Below are positions 1-7,832 of a stretch of DNA of 64,000 bases, one piece after another. This DNA is from Burkholderiales bacterium (GTDB lineage: Bacteria; Pseudomonadota; Gammaproteobacteria; Burkholderiales; Nitrosomonadaceae): positions 1-64,000 of the forward strand of contig JABTUQ010000010.1 in the NCBI GenBank assembly GCA_015075225.1. Direction: 5' to 3'. Each line of letters opens with the position of its first letter. The stretch's first letter is position 1. Position numbers and translations under genes: made by a program. The notes beneath the pieces are model-generated. The model made no database searches, was not told where the DNA came from, and was given only the letters and a program-made list of their open reading frames with translations.

Positions 1-327
1 CTGATACTGAGTCATAAGTTTTTTAAGCTCTGATGTACAAAACTTGGTTTGCCACATTTCTGTCCTCGCGCTGTTAATTGCATAAGCTATCACATCTTTA
101 TCTGCGTTCGGTTTTGACATTAGCTCCTTTGCGTTGGTTACAAACGTGAGCTGGTATGCACGGAGAGGTGACTCAGTTGTCTTTATGACAGTTCGGTACT
201 CAATTGCTCCCTTTTTAACTGATGCAACAACAGCTTTGCCGTAGTCACTAAGTTCATTGAGGATCGATTCTGCATGTGCATATGCGCACACAGTTAACAA
301 TACTACCAAGGACAGCATCTTTTTCAT
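1..327 (-). CDS. Secreted protein of unknown function, integron cassette gene (partial, C-terminus beyond window)
   Basis: The reading frame is open from an ATG at 327 down to the window edge (109 codons, no stop). The first 19 or so residues (MKKMLSLVVLLTVCAYAHA) are a typical Sec signal peptide, so the product should be exported to the periplasm. The visible mature part is charged, with one Cys, and I recognise no family. An AGGAAT ribosome-binding site lies 8 bases before the start. The gene begins 26 bases after the core of the attC site at 353-412, on the same strand, so it is the second cassette of an array that runs off the left edge. Confidence 0.7.
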   Translation of the reverse strand, partial: MKKMLSLVVLLTVCAYAHAESILNELSDYGKAVVASVKKGAIEYRTVIKTTESPLRAYQLTFVTNAKELMSKPNADKDVIAYAINSARTEMWQTKFCTSELKKLMTQYQ

Positions 328-352
328 GATCAATATTCCTATGTGAATGGGT

Positions 353-412
353 GGCTAACGCCAGAATTAAGCCGTACCGCCAAGCAGCATCGGCTCGAAT
401 GAGTTGTTAGGC
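353..412 (-). repeat. attC recombination site (59-base element) of an integron cassette
   Basis: Read on the minus strand, this 60-bp segment starts with GCCTAAC (RYYYAAC core) and ends with GTTAGCC (one mismatch to the GTTRRRY core). Between them are the internal arms CGAGCCG and CGGCTTAA, which can pair around the CTGCTTGGCGG centre. This is the organisation and size of a classic attC site. It separates two cassette genes of the same orientation and overlaps the stop codon of the first, which is the normal arrangement. A matching cassette boundary GTTAGGC lies at 816-822 just ahead of the first cassette gene. Confidence 0.88.
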
Positions 413-811
413 TGCTGATTTACGAAACTCAATAAGATAGTTTTCTCCATTGATTTCAGCAACTCGCCCAATTAGGTCGTTTCGCACGGTAAATATCTTG
501 GGAATCTTACTACCATCCTCGCCGAGCTGAACGCGACCTGGCTCCTTGGCGCGAGTAAGCACTAAACGAATTACTGCCCCTATTTCGAAGGCGCGGGTCA
601 CGTTAGCGCGAAACTCCTTGTTACCAGGTCCAGACCAGCGGTCGAATCGATCTCCAAACGCCAGAATTCCGGGGTCATAGCCCTTGAGACAGTGATGATC
701 CCAGAGACTCACCACCAGTGTCTTGTCGTTTGCCCAAGAGCTGACGGACCAGTTGGCATTCTTCAACGTTGCACCGTATTTGCGGAATGCTTCCGAAATG
801 CCAAGTTTCAT
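407..811 (-). CDS. Hypothetical protein, integron gene cassette
   Basis: This 134-residue soluble protein has no signal peptide or membrane segment. It contains a W-rich N-terminal half (VVSLWDHH, DRFDRWSGPGN) and ends in a basic tail. I associate similar sequences with integron cassettes in environmental bacteria, but I know of no assigned function. The cassette limits are visible: GTTAGGC at 816-822 sits 4 bases upstream of the ATG, and the TAA stop falls inside the attC core at 406-412. The very short leader means translation probably depends on a promoter and ribosome-binding site outside the cassette, or on leaderless initiation. Confidence 0.8.
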   Translation of the reverse strand: MKLGISEAFRKYGATLKNANWSVSSWANDKTLVVSLWDHHCLKGYDPGILAFGDRFDRWSGPGNKEFRANVTRAFEIGAVIRLVLTRAKEPGRVQLGEDGSKIPKIFTVRNDLIGRVAEINGENYLIEFRKSAA

Positions 812-830
812 AAGTAGCCTAACAGTGATG

Positions 831-1096
831 CATATTTCTTTATAAATGGGTGTATAACAAAACGTATTATTCAGTAAGGTTTTGAATTAAAAAACTTTAT
901 AAATGAAATATCGCATCTTTTGTTCTGATTATATTTTGCTCATTCGATCAGCTTCGCGGCAGCTTGCTATTCTGATCAGGGTGAAATCGGCTTTTTAAAA
1001 TTCCAGAAATAAGGTTTCAGATATTCTGTTGTGTTTGCGATTAATTTTAATCAACGAGTAAAGCAAGAATCATCTGTTTATTACGATAAGCACGAT
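831..1096. repeat. Copy A of a diverged direct repeat of about 260 bp
   Basis: This AT-rich segment aligns along its length with 7323-7576, with frequent substitutions and a few short gaps. Shared blocks include TTCTTTATAAAT, TTTGAATTA, AAATGAAATATCG and AATCAACGAGTAAA. Both copies have the same orientation. No ORF is conserved in it, so it is non-coding. Copy A lies immediately upstream of the cassette boundary at 816-822, where an integron attI site and cassette promoter would be expected, but no integrase gene is visible. The position matching the FNR-like palindrome of copy B is degraded here (TTAATTTTAATCAA, 1041-1054). Confidence 0.7.
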
Positions 1097-1177
1097 GTAT
1101 GTTGCAAGCAAAAAGTCCCCTCAATATCGTGGCAAAAACAACAATTTCACCTGTGCGTAGAATGGTATTAGCGCGGA

Positions 1178-1249
1178 GTCATAGAGCCAGGTCCAGAGCT
1201 GCGGAAATGAGTAACAAACGTTATTGATTATGGATCTGGTCTCGGTTTG
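1178..1249. repeat. Palindromic dispersed repeat, copy 1 of 3
   Basis: This segment can fold into a long hairpin, with outer arms GAGCCAGGTCC and GGATCTGGTCTC and inner arms AATGAGTAAC and GTTATTGATT. It is clearly related to 8671-8745 and 9478-9545. Compared with those copies, the stem bases have changed in a compensating way (CCAG with CTGG here, ATCAG with CTGAT there), which suggests the fold matters. It lies about 70 bases beyond the 3' end of the brnTA pair. Confidence 0.7.
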
Positions 1250-1316
1250 CTGTTGCGGCCTGACGCCGTAAATCAGCCGCCCGGGAAACGCGCAGCGGTT
1301 TTCAGGCCGGTTGGAT

Positions 1317-1550
1317 TTACTTGTCAGAAGCTGTCTGTTCGAGGCGCTCCGCCAGCCACACTTTGATAATCGATTGGCGTGTAATCCCTAACCGACTGGC
1401 TTCTCGGTCAAGGGATTCGATCATCCAGTCTGGAAAGTCTACGTTGACTCGCCTTTGCTTTTGAAGTGGGCGCTGCGCCTTGGAGATGTCCAGGGCATCC
1501 GTGACGTCCTTGCCGCTGTCAAACTCGGAATCAAATTTCTTCGCTTTCAT
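1317..1550 (-). CDS. brnA: BrnA-type antitoxin (ribbon-helix-helix)
   Basis: This 77-residue protein has a C-terminal ribbon-helix-helix DNA-binding region: the strand VNVDFPDWMI is followed by helices around LDREASRLGI and SIIKVWLAERL. That is the BrnA/CopG antitoxin pattern. By family knowledge it would bind the upstream BrnT toxin through its C-terminal part and repress the shared promoter. Its start overlaps the 3' end of brnT by 20 bases, implying translational coupling. Toxin-before-antitoxin order is usual for this family. The operator it should bind is the set of GGTATGAAA repeats at 1804-1838. Confidence 0.85.
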   Translation of the reverse strand: MKAKKFDSEFDSGKDVTDALDISKAQRPLQKQRRVNVDFPDWMIESLDREASRLGITRQSIIKVWLAERLEQTASDK

Positions 1551-1803
1551 AAATGGCTACCTCTTCGGGTCGGGCTCGACGAACAGAGATGATTTGGATG
1601 TTCTTGCTCCTGTGTGCGATAACTGCCGACCAATGCTTGCCCTTGATACAACCGATGACTAAAAATCGTTGTTCATCGATCGTTCTGGCCGGGATTTCCA
1701 CAATATTGGGGTCGCTCCAAAGTTCCTGAGCGCTTATAAAGTCAATCCCGTGCTTCGTAAGGTTGCTCTGGCTCTTCCGCTCGTCGAATTCAAATAAAAA
1801 CAT
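1531..1803 (-). CDS. brnT: BrnT-type ribonuclease toxin (DUF497)
   Basis: The 90-residue product has the BrnT signature: FEFDERKSQSNLTKHGI near the N-terminus, then the LWSDPNIVEIPAR segment and the conserved C-terminal strand IISVRRARPEE. BrnT proteins are RelE-like ribonucleases that arrest translation and are neutralised by the adjacent BrnA. The length is normal and the frame is intact. No Shine-Dalgarno is visible. A -10 box (TATAGT, 1818-1813) sits only 9 bases before the ATG, so the transcript should carry a leader of at most a few bases. Confidence 0.87.
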   Translation of the reverse strand: MFLFEFDERKSQSNLTKHGIDFISAQELWSDPNIVEIPARTIDEQRFLVIGCIKGKHWSAVIAHRSKNIQIISVRRARPEEVAIYESEEI

Positions 1804-1840
1804 GGTATGAAAACTATACCTTTATTGGTATGAAATACAA
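1804..1840 (-). promoter_or_regulatory. brnTA promoter with operator repeats
   Basis: On the minus strand, TTGTAT (1840-1835) and TATAGT (1818-1813) form a sigma-70-like promoter with a 16-base spacer. Overlapping it is a perfect inverted repeat GGTAT-N7-ATACC at 1804-1820, and a second element GGTATGAAATAC at 1827-1838 repeats the first nine bases. This arrangement suits autorepression by a ribbon-helix-helix antitoxin. Confidence 0.65.
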
Positions 1841-2003
1841 CTGAAACTTCTGTCTGAAGTTGTTGGCGTGTATGCTGATTATTTCTGAGTTCCGGTCTGT
1901 TGATTGTGACCCGGATTGCCCGATAGTTGTTTCATGACAGGTATCGTATAGTGGCGTTTATCCACTCAATTGAATTTTGAGTAACAATTTCAGGAATTTC
2001 GTC

Positions 2004-4643
2004 ATGACCGAACCGCTTCTCATCGCCAAATCCGGCGACACTGAACTGGCCATCCTGCCGGGCATGGCCAACCGTCACGGGCTGATTGCCGGGGCGACTG
2101 GCACGGGTAAGACCGTCACGTTGCAAAGTCTGGCAGAGCAGTTTTCGCATGCCGGGGTGCCGGTGTTCATGGCGGATGTGAAAGGTGATCTTTCCGGTAT
2201 GTGCCAGCCAGGCGGGGGTAATGCCAAAGTGGCAGCGCGTGTGGGATTGAAGGCTTTGGCTACGGCTTGCCCGGTGGTGTTTTAGGATGTTTGGCAGAAA
2301 GGGCACGGGCGACAACGATCTCGATATGGGACCGCTGCTGCTGGCGCATGCTGGCTCTGAACGATACCGACGGGGGTGCTGACGGCGGTGGCTATGTGCC
2401 GATGACAATGGCTGGCTGTTGCTGGATCTGAAGAATCTGGGCGATGCTGCAGCACGCGGCGGCTACGGTGGAATCTGCAGCAATATTACTGCCGCCAGCG
2501 TCGGTGCCATCAGCGCAGATTACGCTGGAGCAGCAGGGGGCGGGGATCAGCTGCGGCGTACGCTCAATTTTGACGATCTCTGATGCAGATTACCGAAGAC
2601 GGGCGCGGCGTAATCAATATCTGGCAGAAACGCTTTACAGCTCACCGCGCATTTATGCCGCTGCTTTTGTGGCTGCTTTCGAGCTGTTTTGAGATCTTCG
2701 AAGTGGGCGATGTGGCAAAACCCCGGCTGGTGATGGCGCGACCCAGAAGCATCTGCTGTTCAACGATGCACCCGCCGCGCTTTGTCCGGAATTCAGACAG
2801 GTGGTGCGGCTGATCCGCTCCAAAGGGGTTGGCGTGTATTTTGTCGACCAGAATCCATGGATCGGATGCGGTAGTGGGGCAGCTGGCAACCGTGTCCAGC
2901 GCCGCCTGCGCCTTTGCGCCTGCGTGACCAGAAGGCGGTGCAGGCGGCCAGCTTTTCGCCCCAATCCGCAAATCAATGGAAGCGGCCATCACTGAAGTTG
3001 GGCGTGGGCGACGTTGATTTCCTTTCTGTGGATGAAGGACGTCTGCGCAATGGTCCTAATTTATCCGGACACCTCGATGGAGGAAAATCCTGATTGAGGG
3101 CACCGCTGACAAGACGGCGTAGGGCATTCGATGCCAGTTTGAAGCTGGAAGTTGTTCGCGTGATCAAGGATCAGGGGCTGAGTGTGCAGAACGTCAGCGA
3201 GACCATGGACATTGGCCCAACGGCGATTCGTCGCTGGTGAAACAGTACAACGCCAGACAAAATGGCCAGCTAGGCATTGGCAAGCCACTCTCACCGCCGA
3301 GCAACAGCGTATCCGGCAGCTGGAGCAGGAGAACCGTCGGTTGAAGGGAGATGTAGACATAATAAAAAGCGTCAGCCTTCTTTGCCCGCAGACGCTGAAA
3401 TAAGACTACCAGCTTGTTCACCAACTGCAAGAGGCCATTCCGGTCAAACAAACTTTCCGTGTTTTGTCCGTCAGCCGCTCGCTCTGGCTACTACGGAAGC
3501 GCAGAGGCGTTCTGCAAAACCGGTTTTATGCAAGCCAGCGTCCACCTGAAGGCGGCATTCATGGCCAGCCATCAAGCTAAGTCGCCGCCTGGTTACTGCG
3601 ATGCAAAATCAGGGGAATTCAGATCGGCCGGCACAAGGTGCGCAGTTTGATGCTGGGGCCGCTCTCTAAAACCGGTCTGGAAGCGGAAATTCATCCATAC
3701 TTTGACACACAGCAGGCATGATTTGCCGTGGCCCGCCAACGTGCTTAACCGGCGGTTAATCCAGTCACCGGACACTGCGTACGTGTCAGATACGTATATC
3801 AGCACTGGCACTGGGTGGCTTTATCTGGCGTCGTAATGGATCTGTGCGCCCGCCGGATCATCAGCTGGGCAATGGCCCCAAACATGTCAGCCACGCTGGT
3901 TTGTGACGCATTGAGCATGGCTATCAGCAGCTCAAGCCGGTATCGGCCTGATCGTTCATTCTGATCAGGGGCAGTCAATATGCCAACGAGCTTTGCCAGG
4001 AACCTGCTCAATAAACATGCTTTATTTGCAGCATGAGCAGAAAGGAAATTGCTGGGATAATGCCATCGCCGAGCGATTCTTCTGAATCTCAAAATGGAAC
4101 GCGTCTGGCGGCGACGGTATGCGAACCACACCGGGCTAAAATGATATCGATGATTACATCAGCTTTACAACTGCAGGCTGAACTCGGCACCAGAATCTGC
4201 CACCCATTGTCTATGAACGAAAAATGGCAGCGCAAAACCTATCAGTGTCGGTACTTGACCACTACAGTACTCGCCCCGTGGAGCGCGGCCTGATCGTGCC
4301 GCCAGGCAGCCGAGTGGGACCGGCCACCGAGGCCGAACGTCAGCAAATCATTCGCAATTCTCCGCTGTACGGGCATTATGAACAGCTGGTGGATCGGGAA
4401 TCAGCCTATGAAATCCTCAAGACACGCGCCGCAACATCACCGGAACAGGCGCCGACTGAAGCCGATCGCGGCTTTAACTGGGGCGAGTTGCTGGGCGGCA
4501 GCACCGGACCGCGCGGCGGACATCGTGCAGGCATCGTGGAAGTGATAGCCAAAAGCACGGCGCGCACCATTGGCTCGCAGCTTGGGCGCCAGGTGATCCG
4601 TGGCGTGCTGGGCTCCATTTTCGGCGGCGGACGACGGCGCTGA
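2004..4643 (+). pseudogene. yjgR: yjgR-like DUF853 ATPase gene, frameshifted and interrupted by an IS3 remnant
   Basis: The reading frame opens well, with AGGAA 8 bases before the ATG at 2004. The first 94 residues include a Walker A motif ([10 protein letters not shown]) and [10 protein letters not shown], typical of the HerA/VirB4-like DUF853 family (YjgR). After about 2285 the frame is broken repeatedly. Family sequence can still be followed in fragments ([33 protein letters not shown]) up to about 3055. The C-terminal part resumes at about 4284 (IVPPGSRVGPATEAE) and ends with the family's basic tail GSIFGGGRRR at 4643. The gap is filled by IS3-family debris. This is a genuine relic with frameshifts, stops and deletions. 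Confidence 0.85.
3063..4262 (+). mobile_element. Degenerate IS3-family insertion sequence (orfA and orfB remnants)
   Basis: The first part reads as a broken IS3-type OrfA. SLKLEVVRVIKDQGLSVQNV and TAIRRW form the helix-turn-helix, and the leucine-zipper-like IRQLEQENRRLKGDVDII follows in another frame. From about 3400 to 4250, OrfB fragments appear in shifting frames: SGYYG, LKPVWKRKFIHT, DTAYVSDTYIS (integrase DDE region), VMDLCARRI, HSDQGQYA-like, and a terminal LNLKMERVWRRRYANH followed by PPIVYERKMA. Many stops and indels rule out activity. It lies exactly in the gap of the yjgR-like gene. I could not define terminal inverted repeats confidently. Confidence 0.8.
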
Positions 4644-4855
4644 ACTGGGCGTGGGCGAAGCGTTGATTTCCTTTCTGAATGAAAAAGAGCGCCCTCACCC
4701 TGTGCGCAGCCCGATCGTGCCGCCGGGCAGCCAAGTGGGACCGCCCACCGAGGTTGAGCGCCAGTAGATCATTCGCGATTCTTTACTGTACGGGCGTTAT
4801 GAACAGCTGGTGGATCGGGAATCGGCTTATGAAATCCTCAAGGCGCGCACCTATT
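4644..4855 (+). pseudogene. Duplicated fragment of the yjgR-like gene
   Basis: Directly after the stop of the yjgR relic, the sequence repeats family residues in one frame (ELGVGEALISFLNEKERP, then IVPPGSQVGPPTEVERQ). An in-frame TAG follows, then YEQLVDRESAYEILKART. Bases 4702-4851 are a near copy of 4284-4433. This fragment keeps the stretch spanning the IS3 insertion point in uninterrupted form. It therefore derives from a copy of the gene that had not been hit by the IS, and it stops abruptly at about 4855. Confidence 0.75.
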
Positions 4856-5532
4856 GGAGACTGTAAAATCCATTGTGTAAGTGCAGAAACCTTTATCAGC
4901 TATTTTGTGAGCCCTTACTTGGATCATCTCAATAAAGATAGTGACCTAGCAATCTGTCAGACTTCATGAGAAATATTTTCCATAGTAAAAACAATAGATT
5001 ATCTATTTTCATCATTGGTAAAAACTTTGAAAAATATGTTCCTATCATTTTTAACCAACTAAATACGAGAAATATCGGGGTTTTTGCGTAGATTTTCAAA
5101 GGATACAAAATAAAATTATTTTATAAATTAACCGGAGATTAATTTTTCTCAGCTTGTATTTAAGTCTGACAGGCTGCTAGAGTCACCATCTTTAGAAGTC
5201 TACGCCCGAACTGGAAAGACGAATTAATCGGCAACCATTTATTAAAACTCCCTCAAGATAGTCATTGAAAATTCCGTATCAATGATTTTGGAGTAGAAGT
5301 CATTTCTTGCTATAGGTTTGTTTGTCTTTGTCATTTTCTATTTACACACCCGTGGTCAGTTATTTTTTAAACCAGGATCAGAAGTTAAGGCCGTTACGAC
5401 CACTGCAATCGGCTTGGCACGCTTTATTTTCCGTTTTCTGAGATGCTCTCTTGATTGACTATGCGCGCGTCTTGACGCGAGATCAGAACCTCAAATTACA
5501 ACGTAAAGCACTGACCAAGGCCGGGTGGTGTG
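4856..5532. other. AT-rich non-coding stretch with an 11-bp inverted repeat pair
   Basis: No convincing ORF is present on either strand in about 680 bases, and composition is much more AT-rich than the flanking genes. CTGTCAGACTT (4954-4964) and AAGTCTGACAG (5162-5172) are perfect inverted copies 197 bases apart. They could be the ends of a small decayed mobile element, but no target duplication is obvious. The stretch separates the yjgR debris from the GC-rich gene that starts at 5533. Confidence 0.5.
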
Positions 5533-6834
5533 ATGTTTGACGAATACTCCATCGAGCAGCGCGCAACGCAGATCTTCGACGCGCGCAGCAAGGAATACTT
5601 CTCCGAGGTGTTGAGCTGCTACGCGGCGGGCAACTACCGGTCGGCTGTCGTGATGCTGTGGTCGGTCGTGGTCTGTGACCTGCTGTTCAAGCTCCAGCGT
5701 CTCGTCGATCTCTACGGTGATGACAAGGCCAGGAGCATTCTGGACGAGATCGGCAAGCTGCAGCAGACCAACGAACGGTCTTCGGAGTGGGAATCGAAGA
5801 TGGTGGAGTCGGTGGCCGAGCAGACGCAATTGCTGGACATCGCCGAACGAGAGAATTTGCTGCACCTGCAACGGCAGCGCCACCTTGCTGCGCATCCGGT
5901 GGTTAACGCCAATTTCCAGTTGCATCGTCCGAACCGCGACACGGCACGTGCCCTGATTCGCAACGCGCTCGACGGCCTGCTCACGAAGGCACCGATCTTG
6001 TCCAAGCAGATCGTGGGCGATCTGGTCGAAGACCTTGAGCAGGCATCCGGCATTCTGATCGACGACAAGAAGCTCAAAGCGTACTTGGAGAGCAAATATT
6101 TCTCGCGCTTCAATCCGGAGGTCGAGAAGGCTGTCTACAAAGCTCTGTGGAAATTCGTGTTCCGGCTGACGGATGAGAAGTGCGAGAAGAACCGCACCAT
6201 CAACTACAGCGCATTGACCTTGCTGTATGGCCGTAATCCTGCACAGTTCCAAGCCCAGATCGAGGCCGACAGGGACTACTTCAGCACGATAGCCACGGGC
6301 GGCTTGCCCCTTGTGTGTCTGATTCACTTCCTGTCTCGCTCGGCGGGTATCTACGGGGCGCTGGCGGATCACGCCAAGACGGCGATCCAGCACACCGTCG
6401 AGCACGATACGTCGGCCCGTTGTTTGGCATGGTTCATTTCCGGCTCGCTCGAAGCACATGCCGAGCAGCTTGGGGAATGGATCGCGGGTGCGGACTACCC
6501 ACAGATTGATCAGGGGACATGGGAGTCTCTTCGAGACCTGTCCGATTCACCCGAATGGGCCAAGGCGTTGATTCGGATGGCGAACAAATACTACGTTGCC
6601 AGCAGAAGCTACAACGCCGCCGATCAGAGGTTTTCGGAAGTGATTCGGCCCGCGCTTGACCGGTACGCCATCGACGATTGCATCGATCTCATCGAGGGCA
6701 TTCAAGGCAACAGTCAGACATGGGAGCGTGGGCGTGCCCGTGGCGATCACCGGCTCCTACGTGCCAGAGCGGTGGAGCTTGACCCACAGTTTGATTCCAA
6801 GCAATACACAGTTTTCAACGAAAATCTCGGATGA
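5533..6834 (+). CDS. Protein of unknown function with a HEPN-like N-terminal domain (possible RNase)
   Basis: I do not recognise this 433-residue soluble protein as a named family. Its N-terminal 150 residues are helical. They contain a segment typical of HEPN domains (YAAGNYRSAVVMLWSVVVCDLL, about 30-52) followed by RQRHLAAH at about 115-122, which satisfies the Rx4-6H catalytic motif of HEPN ribonucleases. The remainder is helical without clear motifs. HEPN proteins often act in toxin-antitoxin or phage-defence systems, so a defence role is plausible but inferred. I start it at the ATG at 5533 rather than the preceding GTG. The gene is distinctly GC-rich between AT-rich neighbours, a sign of separate acquisition. 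A small membrane-protein gene follows after 65 bases. Confidence 0.6.
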   Translation: MFDEYSIEQRATQIFDARSKEYFSEVLSCYAAGNYRSAVVMLWSVVVCDLLFKLQRLVDLYGDDKARSILDEIGKLQQTNERSSEWESKMVESVAEQTQLLDIAERENLLHLQRQRHLAAHPVVNANFQLHRPNRDTARALIRNALDGLLTKAPILSKQIVGDLVEDLEQASGILIDDKKLKAYLESKYFSRFNPEVEKAVYKALWKFVFRLTDEKCEKNRTINYSALTLLYGRNPAQFQAQIEADRDYFSTIATGGLPLVCLIHFLSRSAGIYGALADHAKTAIQHTVEHDTSARCLAWFISGSLEAHAEQLGEWIAGADYPQIDQGTWESLRDLSDSPEWAKALIRMANKYYVASRSYNAADQRFSEVIRPALDRYAIDDCIDLIEGIQGNSQTWERGRARGDHRLLRARAVELDPQFDSKQYTVFNENLG

Positions 6835-6899
6835 GATACCTTGCTGTTTGTCTGAATGCCAATATGGGCGTAATAATTCTGAATTATAAGGAGAAAGGA

Positions 6900-7229
6900 A
6901 TGAAAGAAGTCGTAAGAGAATTAGTGAAATTTAACCTCAAAGCAGTGTTGCTGTTTTTTGTGCTTGGGTTAATTATTTATTTTCTAGACATAAGAGGGCC
7001 GAACACAAAAATCGCATTGCTCCTTCTCTTTACTTGCATATGGTATATATTTAACAATTTGAAAATACTCTACCAATCAAGACGTACAATTATTGATTAT
7101 TTTAAGACAGGAAGCGTCGAAATTGCTGCTGGAGTTATAGAATTCAAAGAGCATGCATCTACAAGAGCTAGGGAAAGAATAGAAGAAAAGAAAAAGAAAG
7201 ACGATAATCAGCCGGGATATGACAGTTGA
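6900..7229 (+). CDS. Small membrane protein of unknown function
   Basis: The ATG at 6900 is preceded by a strong AAGGAGAAAGGA ribosome-binding site. The 109-residue product has two hydrophobic segments (about residues 12-28 and 36-52, the second around IALLLLFTCIWYIF), so it should span the inner membrane twice. A charged cytoplasmic tail rich in Lys and Glu (RARERIEEKKKKDD) follows. No family is recognised. It lies 65 bases downstream of the HEPN-like gene on the same strand but is much more AT-rich, so the two may not share an origin. No promoter was identified. Confidence 0.6.
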   Translation: MKEVVRELVKFNLKAVLLFFVLGLIIYFLDIRGPNTKIALLLLFTCIWYIFNNLKILYQSRRTIIDYFKTGSVEIAAGVIEFKEHASTRARERIEEKKKKDDNQPGYDS

Positions 7230-7303
7230 TCGCAGCCAGTTGATCTGTGTTCTCGATGGCCTTATTAATCGTAGATGATCCTTTTTCAAGCAGATAACAT
7301 TTA

Positions 7304-7327
7304 GTATGCACCGCAAGCGGTACATAC
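7304..7327. terminator. Hairpin, possible terminator, at the edge of repeat copy B
   Basis: GTATGCACCGC and GCGGTACATAC can pair over 11 positions with one mismatch around an AA loop. A TTCTTTAT stretch follows on the plus strand. It lies 75 bases after the small membrane-protein gene and could end its transcript. Confidence 0.45.
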
Positions 7328-7576
7328 TTCTTTATAAATTGGTGTATAGCAAAACTCATTATTTGGTAAAACTTTGAATTAGAAAATTCGTAAATGAAAT
7401 ATCGTAATTTTCTGTTCTGGTTACACCTTGCCTATTTAATTAATTTCGCGCCAGCAGAAAAAAATCAGCTTCCTCGGAATTTCGAAAATGAGGCTTCAGG
7501 TATTTTGTCGTGTTTACAGTTGATCTTAATCAACGAGTAAAGGAAGAATTATCTGCTTATTGCGGTGAGAACAATG
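7323..7576. repeat. Copy B of the diverged direct repeat, with an FNR-like palindrome
   Basis: This segment is the second copy of 831-1096, in the same orientation and with the same order of conserved blocks. It contains TTGATCTTAATCAA at 7520-7533, which is a perfect FNR/ANR-type consensus (TTGAT-N4-ATCAA). No gene start lies close enough downstream on either strand for the site to control an obvious target, so it may be a relic of a promoter region duplicated with the repeat. Confidence 0.65.
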
Positions 7577-7832
7577 ATGACTGATTTCGTTTCTATTTCA
7601 TGAACAATCAATCGTTCAAATCTGAATGACGGTGGAGCGGTCGGATTGCTTCAACTACTGGGTTGCCACGTCAGCATGGCCTCTCACAAGGCCATTTCTG
7701 GCGTCACGCGACCGGAACTATTGAGTATTCGGCTCAGCGTGGATGTGGCGGGTTCTGCATGCTCATTTGTAATATGCAGCAAGTATCTGTCGTTTATTGC
7801 TGATCCTGGATAAAAAATATCGTTTTACCACC
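7577..7832. other. Intergenic stretch with a shared 40-bp segment
   Basis: No gene is seen. Bases 7586-7625 (TTTCGTTTCTATTTCATGAA onward) are the reverse complement, with a few changes, of 13927-13966. The following 90 bases contain CGGATTGCTTC, which recalls the GCAATCC motif of another dispersed repeat family found at 10239-10332 and 13749-13914. Confidence 0.5.

Noticed and set aside
1932..2408. 158-codon minus-strand frame across the start of the yjgR relic
   Set aside because: It is antisense to the clearly recognisable Walker A region and has no support of its own.
5491..6459. Long 322-codon open frame on the minus strand opposite the HEPN-like gene
   Set aside because: Its composition is that of an antisense frame of a GC-rich gene, with no motif, no ribosome-binding site and no family resemblance. 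The plus-strand frame has coherent domain structure.
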